Counted from the first letter of the stretch, positions 24,472 to 33,322 are shown. The stretch is DNA of 64,000 nucleotides from an uncultured Ruminococcus sp. (GCA_902776945.1 CACYSH010000001.1:1-64000), one strand, 5' to 3'. Program-made: numbers and translations. Notes: generated from the sequence alone by a model not told the origin.

Positions 24472-25515
24472 ATGCAGTGTGAAAAATGCCGTGCGGAGAT
24501 CACGCCGGGCGAGCCTGTATGCCCCGAATGCGGAGCCTTGACGGTACAGAACGTCGAGGGCTTTGAATGTACCAAACAGATCGAGCGTCAGCTGGCAGCC
24601 ATGATAGATCAGCAGGGCAAGGAGGTCATAATGGACTCCAAGCTGTTCGTGGCTCTCATTCAGGATTTCGTGCCGGAATTTGATAAGGAACGCCGGCTGC
24701 TCATTAATATGCACAAGGCAGGGATCATCCACGATATGCTCGAGGAGGAGGATCAGTCGATAGGTATCTCGAAGGCAAGGGGATATATGCTCAACGACCT
24801 CTTTATAGCGGAACACGCCGCGGAATTTGTTCTCGTCTGCTTCTGCTATATGCTGGGCTGGCCGTATGAGTCTTCGATGAGAGAGAGGGAGCCCGAGGAG
24901 GAAGACGACGATTTTGATTCGATCGTGGAGGTGGCGGCACCCGTCAGCATGGAGGATAAGGTGTTCATGCCGATAGACGCGACGCGCTTCCGCTTCAAAA
25001 AGGATATTCGCATTCCCGACGGCTACACCAAGATCGACAGCTTCTGCTTCGACGGCTGGAGCAGGCTGAAATCCGTGGTGCTTCCCGATTCGCTTATGGG
25101 TATCGGAGAATATGCTTTCTCGGAATGCACCAACCTGCGCAGCATCGAGATCCCCGAGCGCGTGAAGATCATCAAGGGCGGCGCATTCAACCAGTGCAGC
25201 AAGCTCACCATAATCAAGATACCCGACGGTATTCTTGAAATAGGCGACAATACGTTCGCATTCTGCGAGAGCCTGGCGGAGGTAGACGTTCCCCCGTCGG
25301 TCAGCAGTATCGGCGTACAGGCATTCGCGGGCTGCGACGCTCTGAAAAAGCTCTATCTGCCCGAAAGCGTCAAGTTCATTGACGAAAGCGCGTTCCTCTA
25401 CTGCCCGAACCTTACGATACATTGCTACGAAAATTCGTATGTGCATAAATTCTGTCTTGCTCACAAGATCAGAGTGGAAACCGTTGCCAAGGGCGAGGGG
25501 CTTTCCAAGAAATAA
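24472..25515 (+). CDS. Zinc-ribbon protein with BspA-type leucine-rich repeats
   Basis: 347 residues. The N terminus is a zinc ribbon (CEKC at 3-6, CPEC at 17-20). A helical middle with an acidic stretch (EPEEEDDDFD) leads to five or so LRR_5/BspA repeats from about residue 180 (KIDSFCFDGWSRLKSVVLPD; IGEYAFSECTNLRSIEIPE; IKGGAFNQCSKLTIIKIPD; IGDNTFAFCESLAEVDVPP; IGVQAFAGCDALKKLYLPE). No signal peptide, unlike most BspA proteins, so it is cytosolic. First gene of the kinase-phosphatase operon; a substrate or scaffold role is likely (inference). Confidence 0.78.
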   Translation: MQCEKCRAEITPGEPVCPECGALTVQNVEGFECTKQIERQLAAMIDQQGKEVIMDSKLFVALIQDFVPEFDKERRLLINMHKAGIIHDMLEEEDQSIGISKARGYMLNDLFIAEHAAEFVLVCFCYMLGWPYESSMREREPEEEDDDFDSIVEVAAPVSMEDKVFMPIDATRFRFKKDIRIPDGYTKIDSFCFDGWSRLKSVVLPDSLMGIGEYAFSECTNLRSIEIPERVKIIKGGAFNQCSKLTIIKIPDGILEIGDNTFAFCESLAEVDVPPSVSSIGVQAFAGCDALKKLYLPESVKFIDESAFLYCPNLTIHCYENSYVHKFCLAHKIRVETVAKGEGLSKK

Positions 25516-25553
25516 TCATCATTTACAATAAGTGGAAGGAATGAGATCAAGAA

Positions 25554-26897
25554 ATGGTAGAGCTTAAAATTGGTCAGGAGGTCGAGCTGGAATACGGCGG
25601 AAAGTGCAAGGTGCTGAAGCTCATAGGAAGCGGCGGTCAGGGTCATGTTTACCTCGTCGAATTTAACAGCACCAACTGGGCTTTGAAATGGTATGACATC
25701 GACAAGATGAGAAAGCCCAAGGAGTTCAGGAAAAATATACAGAACAATATCAACGACGGTCCTCCCTCGAATAAGTTCCTGTGGCCTAAATATCTTACCA
25801 AGGATATGCCCGACGGCACCTTCGGCTACCTTATGGAGCTGAAGCCCGATAACTTCGATTCGTTCGTGGATATACTCAATACCTACAAGCTCGTTATCGA
25901 CCCGCAGACAGGTCACGCAGTAAAGCGCCCTGTACGGTTCAGCAGTCTTTTCGCTATGGTAACAGCTGTAATAAATATTGTAAACGCTTTCAGACAGCTC
26001 CACCGCTCAGGTAAGAGCTATCAGGATCTGAATGACGGCGGCTTCTTTATAAATGTTGATACGGGTGCCGTGCTTGTCTGTGACTGCGATAATATCGCTC
26101 CCGACGGCTCGAACTTCGGTATCGGCGGAAAGCCCGGATATATGGCTCCCGAGGTAGTAAGAGGTATCGCCAAGCCTAACGTTCAGACAGATAAATATTC
26201 GCTCGCGGTCGTACTCTTCAAGCTGCTTTTCAGGGGCGACCCTATGGAGGGCGAGAAGGTCGTAAAGGACGTATGCCTGACAGAGGCTTCCGAGCTTCGC
26301 CACTACGGCTCCAACGCGATATTCGTTTACGACCCCGACAACGACACCAACCGCCCGATAAGAGGCATTCACGACAACGTTATCAAGTTCTGGAGACTTT
26401 ACCCCGATTACATCAAGGACGCATTTATCCAGTCCTTTACCGCAGGTATCTCCGAGCCTAACAAGCGCATAATAGAAAACGAGTGGCAGAAGCTGTTTAT
26501 CAGGCTCCGCAGCGAGATAATCACTTGCGGCTGCGGCAGAACGAACTTCACCTCGATGTTTGAAAAGCCCACCGATAATACCTATAAATGCCCCAAGTGC
26601 GGTATGGAATTTGTAACATTAGGTTTCTCTAACCGTGATTTCCGTATGCCGCTCTATATAGGTTGCCGTTTCTTCGAATGCGAGATAGACCCCGATTCCG
26701 ACGACTTCCTGCACGTTGCGGGCGAGCTCGTCGAGAATAAGCTCAAACCCGGCGTGCTCGGCATCAAGAACTGTTCCGAAAAGACCTGGAGGGCGAAAAT
26801 GCCGGACGGTCAGTTCTATGATATAGCTCCCGGAAAGGGTTTCCCCGTGTGGAAGGGTCTTGAGATCGACTTCGGCGCGGTAAAAGCAAAGATATGA
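25554..26897 (+). CDS. TerY-P-type Ser/Thr protein kinase with C-terminal zinc ribbon
   Basis: 447 residues. Kinase domain at about 1-300: glycine loop LIGSGGQGHVYLV, lysine in WALKWYDID, catalytic loop SYQDLNDGGFFIN (Asp retained, His-Arg replaced by Tyr-Gln), metal-binding Asp in VCDCDN (DFG replaced), and GKPGYMAPEVVRG. The variants match the kinase of the TerY-P triad. A zinc ribbon follows (CGCG ... CPKCG, about 325-355), then an FHA-like beta domain (IGCRFFECEID ... LGIKNCSEKTWRAKMPDGQ). It should phosphorylate targets that the PP2C protein two genes downstream reverses. Start ATG 25554; the gap from the LRR gene is 38 nt. Confidence 0.88.
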   Translation: MVELKIGQEVELEYGGKCKVLKLIGSGGQGHVYLVEFNSTNWALKWYDIDKMRKPKEFRKNIQNNINDGPPSNKFLWPKYLTKDMPDGTFGYLMELKPDNFDSFVDILNTYKLVIDPQTGHAVKRPVRFSSLFAMVTAVINIVNAFRQLHRSGKSYQDLNDGGFFINVDTGAVLVCDCDNIAPDGSNFGIGGKPGYMAPEVVRGIAKPNVQTDKYSLAVVLFKLLFRGDPMEGEKVVKDVCLTEASELRHYGSNAIFVYDPDNDTNRPIRGIHDNVIKFWRLYPDYIKDAFIQSFTAGISEPNKRIIENEWQKLFIRLRSEIITCGCGRTNFTSMFEKPTDNTYKCPKCGMEFVTLGFSNRDFRMPLYIGCRFFECEIDPDSDDFLHVAGELVENKLKPGVLGIKNCSEKTWRAKMPDGQFYDIAPGKGFPVWKGLEIDFGAVKAKI

Positions 26898-26962
26898 GAG
26901 AGTTTGCGGCTTGAAAGCTATATAAATGTAAATAAGCTGATACGAAAGGGAGTTTGTATTTT

Positions 26963-27760
26963 ATGAGCAAAGATAATACCAAGGGTTACAGCGGGCTGCT
27001 TGACTTTGACGATGACGACCCGCTCAATGCTACCGCAGTTTCTAAAAAGAGCCTGGTAATCTTCTTCCTGATAGATACCTCGGGAAGTATGAAGGGCAAA
27101 AAAATGGGTGAGCTTAATACCGTTATGGAAGAGCTTATCCCCGAGATCAGAAGAGTCGGCGAGGCTGATACAGACGTTAAGATCGCCGTACTCACATTCT
27201 CTACCGACGTAAGGTGGATGTACTCGCAGCCTATCTCTATTGAGGAATTTGAATGGGCAAGGCTCCGCGCCGACGGCGTTACCAGCATGGGCGAGGCTTT
27301 CAAGGAGCTTTCGATAAGAATGTCGAGAGGTCAGTTCCTTAACTCTCCTTCGCTTTCCTTCGCGCCCGTTATATTCCTTATGACGGACGGCTATCCCTCC
27401 GACGACTACAAGGCGGGTCTTAAACTGCTCAAGGCGAACAGCTGGTACAAGTTCGGTCTGAAAGCCGCGCTTGGTATCGGTAACGAGGCTAACGACGATA
27501 TGCTCGCGGAATTTACCGGTTCCAAGGAGACAGTAGTTCACGCTTATTCGGGCGGACAGCTCGCACAGATGATCAAGATCGTAGCCGTTACCGCTTCGCA
27601 GATAGGTTCGAAGTCCATGACCCTTTCCGACGAGAACGATAAGGAGCTTCAGGATGAGGACGTATTCGCTGCCAAGCAGACCCTGCTCGGTCAGCAGATC
27701 CAGGAGCTTGTCGGAAATCAGAACGACGGCGACACAGTGCCTTTCGATACCGGTTGGTAA
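26963..27760 (+). CDS. TerY-like von Willebrand A domain protein
   Basis: 265 residues. The MIDAS metal site is intact: FLIDTSGSMKGKKM (DxSxS, about 29-42), the Thr in DGVTSMGEAF, and the Asp in FLMTDGYPSDD. This is the TerY protein of TerY-P systems, proposed to organise metal-dependent protein complexes next to a kinase and a PP2C phosphatase. No signal peptide, so cytosolic. The ATG at 26963 has AAGGGAG 10 nt upstream; the TTG at 26954 lies too close to that site. C-terminal 50 residues are acidic and Gln-rich. Confidence 0.9.
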   Translation: MSKDNTKGYSGLLDFDDDDPLNATAVSKKSLVIFFLIDTSGSMKGKKMGELNTVMEELIPEIRRVGEADTDVKIAVLTFSTDVRWMYSQPISIEEFEWARLRADGVTSMGEAFKELSIRMSRGQFLNSPSLSFAPVIFLMTDGYPSDDYKAGLKLLKANSWYKFGLKAALGIGNEANDDMLAEFTGSKETVVHAYSGGQLAQMIKIVAVTASQIGSKSMTLSDENDKELQDEDVFAAKQTLLGQQIQELVGNQNDGDTVPFDTGW

Positions 27761-27808
27761 TTCGTATTTGAGACACTACTGACCTATCGAAAGGAGAAGC
27801 TGATACAG

Positions 27809-28765
27809 ATGTTTAATGGTTTTAGCCACTCGGTAATGGGTGCGAGCCATGAGGCCAAGAATATAGTGTGCCAGGACAGCTCGGCACACAAGGTTCACGA
27901 CAAGTACGCCATTTGCGTGGTTGCCGACGGACATGGAAGTAAAAAACACTTCCGAAGCAACATCGGCTCACGCTGCGCCGTTGAGGCAACCGTGGAGACG
28001 ATAGAAAGATTTTATGAGAATGTGGACGAGCTGGAAACTAACCTTCCGGCAAATTCCAAGCTCATAATCAGAAATATCGAAAAGCAGATAATCGCCAACT
28101 GGAATGTCAAGGTAATGGAGCATCTGCTTCACAATCCCATCACCGACGAGGAAAAGAGACCATTTACTGTATTGGAGTTCGAGGCGATACCGCCCGAATC
28201 CTATTACGGTACTACTCTTATAGCAGCTGTTATCGGCAGGGATTATACTTTCGGGCTTCAAATCGGCGACGGCAGCCTTGTGGCTGTTTTCGACGATGCG
28301 TGGACTATCATGCCTATGGACTATGAGGAGTCGAATCCTGCGAATATCACCGCTTCGATGTGCAACTCAAACGCGGCTTCTATGTTCGACAGCTTTTACA
28401 AGAGGGATAAAGTGCCGCTGGCGCTGTTTGCTTCGACCGACGGTCTTTATACCTCTTTCGGAAGTGACAGTGATTTTCTTGATTATCACACTATCCTTTG
28501 CAGCCAGCTGGGCGATCTGAAAAATTTTGAGCCTTCAATAGTTAAGAATTTACAGAAAAGATCGCACTTCGGCACAGAGGACGACATTTCGCTTTCGTGT
28601 GTATTTAATGACGAACTGCTTGCGGCAAAGCAGCATATCGTGAACGATAAGGTTACTGAAAACCGTGAGCTTGCCAAGTCAAGAAAGAAAGAGCTTATGC
28701 GCGATATGCACAAACAGAGAGACGAGGTCGTAAAAAGACGCGCTGAGGAGTTACACAAGCGCTGA
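27809..28765 (+). CDS. PP2C-family protein phosphatase of the TerY-P set
   Basis: 318 residues. Metal-coordinating motifs of the PPM/PP2C fold are present: VCQDSSAH, VVADGHGSKK, YYGTTLIAAVIG, LQIGDGSLV, LFASTDGLYTSF and TEDDISLSCVF. The last 50 residues are a charged helix (KSRKKELMRDMHKQRDEVVK). It should remove phosphate from the substrates of the kinase upstream. AAAGGAG precedes the ATG. The gap from the vWA gene is 48 nt, within one operon. Confidence 0.92.
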   Translation: MFNGFSHSVMGASHEAKNIVCQDSSAHKVHDKYAICVVADGHGSKKHFRSNIGSRCAVEATVETIERFYENVDELETNLPANSKLIIRNIEKQIIANWNVKVMEHLLHNPITDEEKRPFTVLEFEAIPPESYYGTTLIAAVIGRDYTFGLQIGDGSLVAVFDDAWTIMPMDYEESNPANITASMCNSNAASMFDSFYKRDKVPLALFASTDGLYTSFGSDSDFLDYHTILCSQLGDLKNFEPSIVKNLQKRSHFGTEDDISLSCVFNDELLAAKQHIVNDKVTENRELAKSRKKELMRDMHKQRDEVVKRRAEELHKR

Positions 28766-28822
28766 ACCACACTTGCAATATAAATTGCTTGCTATATTTT
28801 TATTGAATGGGGAATTTTTAAA

Positions 28823-29743
28823 ATGGGAAATAAAAACAGGAAAGATAATATTCCGGTGCTGATATTGTGCTCGCTGGTATTTAATGGCTGCGCTGCGTAT
28901 AATGCAATATCAGCAAGTCACGGTCACAACGGACTTGCAGGAGTAATCGGTCAGATAGAAGTTGTGGCTTCGCTGCTGATGGTGCTGTTTGCCTTTAAGA
29001 AGGGCTTTATTGCGGGCTGCATATTTAATGGCGTAAACGCATTTTTCGTACTTTTTATGCAGGTGATCAAAGCCGATAATAAGGGTGCACTTCCGGGCTG
29101 TGCGGTTTCGCTCATCTCTATCGTTACGCTTTCGATAATCTATCACTACGTTAAAAAGACCAGAAAGATCAACGATGAGCTTTCCGAAAGCTATGAAAAG
29201 GCGGTAGAGCAGGCTAATCTGCTTAAAGAAAAGGACGAATCGCTCCAATTCCTTGCCTATTACGACACGCTTACAGCAATGCCCAACAGAGCGATGTTTA
29301 TAGATAACCTTAACGAAAGACTGAAAGAATCGAAAAACACCACGATACTTTACATAGACCTTGATAATTTCAGACATATCAACGATACCTTCGGACATAA
29401 CCTCGGAGACGATCTGCTGAAGATCTATGCGGAAAGGCTCAACAAGCTCTGCGGTAAAGAAATTTTTGCCGCTAAGATAGGCGGCGACGAGTTCGGCATA
29501 ATCCTGGGCGAGGAGTATGCACCCGCTGAAATGGTGAACAACTTCGCCGCAAACGTGGCAAGAGAGTTTTCCGAGCCTATCAATATAAGAGGAGATGTCT
29601 TTTCCATAACAGCCAGTTTTGGCGCTTCAAATTTCCCGAATGATACCCGCAGCGCGGAGGATCTGTTCCGGTGTGCCGAGACTGCGATGTTTACCGCAAA
29701 GGCTAACGGCAAGAATCAGCTTTGCTTCTACGTCAGAAGATAA
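28823..29743 (+). CDS. Diguanylate cyclase, membrane-bound
   Basis: 306 residues. Four membrane helices fill about residues 8-112, then a short coiled coil (DELSESYEKAVEQANLLKEK) and a GGDEF domain at about 145-303. The active site is intact (AAKIGGDEFGIILG; LYIDLDNFRHINDTFGHNLG). The inhibitory RxxD site expected just before it is not visible, so product inhibition may be weak. It makes c-di-GMP from GTP. Position inside the TerY-P operon suggests that phosphorylation state and c-di-GMP output are linked (inference). Confidence 0.9.
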   Translation: MGNKNRKDNIPVLILCSLVFNGCAAYNAISASHGHNGLAGVIGQIEVVASLLMVLFAFKKGFIAGCIFNGVNAFFVLFMQVIKADNKGALPGCAVSLISIVTLSIIYHYVKKTRKINDELSESYEKAVEQANLLKEKDESLQFLAYYDTLTAMPNRAMFIDNLNERLKESKNTTILYIDLDNFRHINDTFGHNLGDDLLKIYAERLNKLCGKEIFAAKIGGDEFGIILGEEYAPAEMVNNFAANVAREFSEPINIRGDVFSITASFGASNFPNDTRSAEDLFRCAETAMFTAKANGKNQLCFYVRR

Positions 29744-29818
29744 CTGTGAATTGCTTATTGCAGCAACGCTGCATCAATAAAATTTCAAAATCTCACGAAA
29801 GGAAAATTGGTGTATAAT

Positions 29819-31105
29819 ATGGAAATTGGCGCATTTTACAATACTGCAATATCCTTCGCGGATAAAGTAAAGCAGGAAAAACCAAATTTTGCCGAGGGCA
29901 CCGATGCCTCTGTTTCCCTTATCATGACAGACAAGCAGGAGATCTTCTCCGGCGTGTCCAGCGTTAAGTTCGTTGAGGGATCCGTGGCTCCTTTGCATTC
30001 CGAGGAAGCCGCCGTAGCTGCTATGCTGACCGCGGGCGAGACAGTAGCAAAGCAGATGATAACAGTGGATTTCGCGGAACACAATGTGCTTAAGCCCTGC
30101 GGCGAGTGCATTGATAAGCTGATAAAAATGAACGAAGCAAATGCCGATTGCGATGTGTCGCTTTCGCCCGAGGAATCCGTAAAGGCTCTGGCGCTTAAAG
30201 CGATCAATTCTCCCGAAGATGATTTTATGTCCGGCTTTGAGGACGCAGATTCTCCCGAGCTTGGCGCTCCCGCAGACTTTGTTGCGGGCTTTGAGGTCGA
30301 TGAATCGAATCCTTTCGCCTTTGATGCGGATTCCTCTGCGGACGCTCCCGATGTTGTAGCCTTTGCAGGCTCCGGCACAACGCAGAAACCGACGGCGCAG
30401 CCTTTCGGCGCTACTCCTGTTCAGTCGGTTCCGCTGCGTACTCAGCAGCCTATGGGCGGTGGATTTACTTCGAATCAGGGTTTTGGTATGCCTCAGCAGG
30501 GTTTTCCGCAGCAGGGCTATCCTCAGCAGGGCTACCCGCAGCAGGGTTATCCGCAGCAGGGTTATGCGCAGCCGGGATTCCAGCAGGCTGGCTATCCGCA
30601 GCAAGGTTTCCAGCAGGGCTACCCGCAGCAGGGCGGTTATCCCCAGCAGGGCGGTTATCCGCAGCAGGGCGGCTATCCCCAGCAGGGCGGTTATCCGCAG
30701 CAGGGCAGCTATCCTCAGCAGGGCGGCGGCTTGGGCATGAACAGCCAGTTTATGAATAATCCGCTGGCTGGCGCTGCACCGTATCCGCAGCAGAGACAGG
30801 GCGGCTCGGTTCATATAACGGGCGCGGGCGCTACCAGCCGTTACCAGGGTCAGGCGCTTTCGCAGAGCCAAAGCTCGGTTCTTTCGCAGAATCTTGGCGG
30901 AAAAGCGGGCGCTTTCAGAAAGCGTTTCGACAGTATGTTCGATGACGACGACGATGATACCACTACCGAATCGGCGGCGGATACATCGGCAGCCGACGGC
31001 GACGAAGCGACCGAAGCTAACGGCGGAATGAGCAAGAGCGATCTGCTCAAGATGCAGAAGGAAAGAAAGAAAGTCGCAAAGAACAATTCCAAATTCAGAA
31101 GATGA
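29819..31105 (+). CDS. Cytidine-deaminase-fold protein with PQQGY-repeat tail
   Basis: 428 residues. The N-terminal 120 residues hold the zinc motifs of the deaminase fold: [13 protein letters not shown] (HxE) and [15 protein letters not shown] (PCxxC). An acidic linker (about 125-185) is followed by about a dozen PQQG-type repeats ([20 protein letters not shown] at about 225-245; PQQGGY units to 300), then a Gly/Ser-rich part, an aspartate run (FDDDDDD) and a basic end ([15 protein letters not shown]). The tail is prion-like in composition. The substrate is unknown. Alternative starts TTG 29807 and GTG 29810 are in frame and sit nearer AAAGGA; the start is uncertain by three codons. Last gene of the operon. 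Confidence 0.75.
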   Translation: MEIGAFYNTAISFADKVKQEKPNFAEGTDASVSLIMTDKQEIFSGVSSVKFVEGSVAPLHSEEAAVAAMLTAGETVAKQMITVDFAEHNVLKPCGECIDKLIKMNEANADCDVSLSPEESVKALALKAINSPEDDFMSGFEDADSPELGAPADFVAGFEVDESNPFAFDADSSADAPDVVAFAGSGTTQKPTAQPFGATPVQSVPLRTQQPMGGGFTSNQGFGMPQQGFPQQGYPQQGYPQQGYPQQGYAQPGFQQAGYPQQGFQQGYPQQGGYPQQGGYPQQGGYPQQGGYPQQGSYPQQGGGLGMNSQFMNNPLAGAAPYPQQRQGGSVHITGAGATSRYQGQALSQSQSSVLSQNLGGKAGAFRKRFDSMFDDDDDDTTTESAADTSAADGDEATEANGGMSKSDLLKMQKERKKVAKNNSKFRR

Positions 31106-31133
31106 TAATTTGCTCATACTCATAAATAAAATT

Positions 31134-31168
31134 CTCCCCCGCCGGGCTATCGGCGGGGGATTTTTGCA
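31134..31168 (+). terminator. Terminator of the TerY-P-like operon
   Basis: TCCCCCGCCG pairs with CGGCGGGGGA around GGCTAT, followed by TTTTTG. Confidence 0.85.
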
Positions 31169-31196
31169 TTTGTTCACGCGCCCGCGGCATAAACAA

Positions 31197-31225
31197 CAAA
31201 AAGCCGCGCATTTCTGCACGGCTCT
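31197..31225 (-). terminator. Intrinsic terminator, minus strand
   Basis: AGCCG TGCAGAAATGCG CGGCT followed by TTTTTG on the minus strand closes the small membrane-protein gene. Confidence 0.65.
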
Positions 31226-31241
31226 GTATAGAAAGGATATG

Positions 31242-31769
31242 TTATTTAAATTCAATGCCCCAGTTAGAACTTACCTTACGGTACAATTTTAGCTTGACGC
31301 TTGATTTTTGCTGACGATACATATAAAAAACACCAATAATAGCTACTACCGAAAGAACGCCGCCGACAATAAACGCCAAAGATGTCTTGTCAAGAACATT
31401 CTTGAAAATAATTATCGAAAGCACCCAGACAATAACGAGCGCAACCGCAATGATCGGCAGACAGAAAGAAGTAAAGCTCCTGTTCATGACCTTGATGTAG
31501 TGCAGTATCTCCTTATTGCTGAAATTCTCATAATAACGTGCAATGAAAGTATCGGGAGCCGCCCATTTGCAGAAATCCTTCAGTGTTTCGAACTGTATAT
31601 TATAATCCTGCCCGGTATCGGTAACACGATACTTGACATTTATACCCGAAGTGTCATCGGAACCCATTATGTGAACCATTGTACCGGCTCTCGCCTGATT
31701 ACTAATGTTTTTGCACACAAGAAACTTTCTGTCAACAGCTTCGTCGATATTGTTGAGCAAATACGTCAT
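31242..31769 (-). CDS. Small membrane protein of unknown function
   Basis: 175 residues. About 105 N-terminal cytosolic residues, then two membrane helices (CLPIIAVALVIVWVLSIIIF; LAFIVGGVLSVVAIIGVFYM) and a short basic tail. I do not recognise the family. The ATG at 31769 has GGAAGGAAG 8 nt upstream. It is convergent with the TerY-P-like operon and has its own promoter(s) upstream, so its link to that locus is only by position. Confidence 0.7.
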   Translation of the reverse strand: MTYLLNNIDEAVDRKFLVCKNISNQARAGTMVHIMGSDDTSGINVKYRVTDTGQDYNIQFETLKDFCKWAAPDTFIARYYENFSNKEILHYIKVMNRSFTSFCLPIIAVALVIVWVLSIIIFKNVLDKTSLAFIVGGVLSVVAIIGVFYMYRQQKSSVKLKLYRKVSSNWGIEFK

Positions 31770-31864
31770 ATAGATCTTCCTTCCCTGATGTATGAATATG
31801 AAATATTGAGCAAAGCTCCCGCTTCCTGAAAGCGTCGTCTTTAATCGCAATATACTTATTATAT

Positions 31865-31893
31865 ATTATACCACGTTTCTTTTAAAAATGCAA
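31865..31893 (-). promoter_or_regulatory. Proximal promoter of the small membrane protein
   Basis: TTGCAT (31893-31888), 17 nt, TATAAT (31870-31865) on the minus strand. Confidence 0.75.
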
Positions 31894-32020
31894 GGATAAT
31901 TTGAGTTTTTTTATTATTTAAGCCATAAAGAACGTGTAAAAAAATACAGCACAAAAAGTTGCTAAAATATAAATATTGCACAAAAATGCAAAACTCTAAC
32001 AAACTGATACCGTAAATAAT

Positions 32021-32115
32021 ATCAGCCGAGGGGGAAAAATCACTCCCCGCAGGCTGATTCCGGCGGCGAGTGAACTCCCTATTTATATTATATACTGACA
32101 AATACGATTTGTCAA
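32021..32115 (-). promoter_or_regulatory. Second minus-strand promoter with structured leader
   Basis: TTGACA (32115-32110), 17 nt, TATAAT (32092-32087). The RNA would start near 32080 and soon form a hairpin (ATCAGCC/GGCTGAT, 32058-32021, with inner GGGG/CCCC pairing). No coding frame fits between this and 31893. It may be an untranslated RNA or a 310-nt leader of the membrane-protein gene. The remainder of 31894-32215 shows nothing else. Confidence 0.5.
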
Positions 32116-32215
32116 GCCTATTTTTCAACATTTAGCATAAAAAAAGAATTTGTCCAAATAAAGGTCACGCTTGCGGATAAAATATCAATATTTAGTAAAA
32201 TAATCTTTCGGTATC

Positions 32216-32244
32216 TTGACAAAGCGAACCAAAAATGCTACAAT
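32216..32244 (+). promoter_or_regulatory. Promoter of the 32298 gene
   Basis: TTGACA (32216-32221), 17 nt, TACAAT (32239-32244). Confidence 0.8.
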
Positions 32245-32297
32245 GAATATATAGCGGCATTTTTACAGCAGCCGCACGGGAAACGGAGTGAGAAAGA

Positions 32298-32921
32298 GTG
32301 AGTTCGGGCAGCGGGATAAATACGGTTTCCGGCAGCGCGGAAAATGCGCCGACTGAAAGGGCAATGAGGAAATATGCCGTTTACAAGTCCAAGACGGGCT
32401 TTTATTGTTATGAATATCACGACACGCTCGAATCGCTTGAAGGGACGATGTTCGCACAGATCATCACCGAAGAGCAGCTGCCCGTAGTGCTTGACGGCAA
32501 GGGCGGCTATTACCGTTTTACCGACGGCGACTACAATTTTGTGGAGGTCATTGAATCCGACAAGGAAGACCCTCTGCCGCTTGAAAAGATGTTTTTCAAG
32601 AATGACGATGATTTCAAGCTCGGTTGGATGTCTCCCGACGGCGATACATATTCCTGCGATTTTACGGGACATACCAAAGCCGCGATAATGATATGCAAGA
32701 AGTATTTCCCACACGCGAGACTTCCCGAAAGAACGCTCGGCAAGGCGGGCTGGCTGAAAATAATCGACTCGTGGGACGGCACCGAAAGACAGCACGGGCA
32801 GTTTGTTTATTCGCTGACGGGAAGGCTTACCAACCGCCAGGCGGACAGGCTTTTTGATTTGGGACTGTATAATAATCCCGAAGTAAAGGAGATGCTCGGA
32901 GCGAGCGAGAATGAATGGTGA
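32298..32921 (+). CDS. Conserved-looking protein of unknown function
   Basis: 207 residues from a GTG at 32298 with GGAG 9 nt upstream; an ATG at 32364 (GAAAGGGCA before it) is the alternative and would give a 185-residue protein. Soluble, mixed alpha/beta, rich in aromatic residues (YAVYKSKTGFYCYEYHDTLE; KLGWMSPDGDTYSCDFTGHT; LGKAGWLKIIDSWDG), and ending in a helical part (GRLTNRQADRLFDLGLY). I do not recognise the family. It is followed 26 nt later by a zinc-ribbon peptide and shares its transcript. Confidence 0.65.
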   Translation: MSSGSGINTVSGSAENAPTERAMRKYAVYKSKTGFYCYEYHDTLESLEGTMFAQIITEEQLPVVLDGKGGYYRFTDGDYNFVEVIESDKEDPLPLEKMFFKNDDDFKLGWMSPDGDTYSCDFTGHTKAAIMICKKYFPHARLPERTLGKAGWLKIIDSWDGTERQHGQFVYSLTGRLTNRQADRLFDLGLYNNPEVKEMLGASENEW

Positions 32922-32947
32922 TGGTTTCTCAAATAGGAGGAATTTTC

Positions 32948-33112
32948 ATGAAATGCAGTAACTGCAATGAAGAAATGAAAATGGATTATGAGATGAAGGT
33001 TCACGGCGCTTCGCTGCTGGCTTATATCTCGCTGAAAAAGGATAAGGACGAGAAGCAGATCAAAGCGGCTGTCTGCCCGAAGTGCGGCAAGGTCGAGTTT
33101 TATACTGCTTGA
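32948..33112 (+). CDS. 54-residue zinc-ribbon protein
   Basis: Begins MKCSNCNEEMKMDYEMKV and ends AAVCPKCGKVEFYTA, so four cysteines can bind zinc. Family assignment is not possible beyond a small nucleic-acid-tail-type zinc ribbon. AGGAGG lies 7 nt before the ATG at 32948, which decides the start over a longer frame. Confidence 0.7.
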   Translation: MKCSNCNEEMKMDYEMKVHGASLLAYISLKKDKDEKQIKAAVCPKCGKVEFYTA

Positions 33113-33144
33113 TTTATCCTGATTTTGGTAAAAGTATTGTTCTC

Positions 33145-33183
33145 CCCCGCACCGCAGTCAAAGACGGTGCGGGGAATTTGTTT
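33145..33183 (+). terminator. Intrinsic terminator
   Basis: CCCCGCACCG (33145-33154) pairs with CGGTGCGGGG (33165-33174), followed by AATTTGTTT. Confidence 0.75.
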
Positions 33184-33292
33184 GATTCGGAAGTCCGCGT
33201 GGAGCCTTGCAATAGTATTATTATGCGGCTGATTTATACAGATGTACAGAAAATTGAAAGCTCACCCGCGGAAAAATCAATAAAATGTGATA

Positions 33293-33322
33293 TTTACAAA
33301 GCCCGCGGCGGTGTGGTATAAT
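33293..33322 (+). promoter_or_regulatory. Extended -10 promoter of the topoisomerase genes
   Basis: TGG TATAAT (33314-33322) is an extended -10. TTTACA at 33293-33298 is a weak -35 at 18 nt. Confidence 0.6.

Noticed and set aside
30480..30725. Tandem repeats as a CRISPR array
   Set aside because: The units are in frame and encode PQQGY peptides; no constant repeat with unique spacers. No other array-like pattern was seen in the window.
31859..32131. 90-codon open frame on the minus strand
   Set aside because: Its start lies upstream of the -35 box of the promoter at 32087-32115, so it would not be translated from that RNA; no ribosome site.
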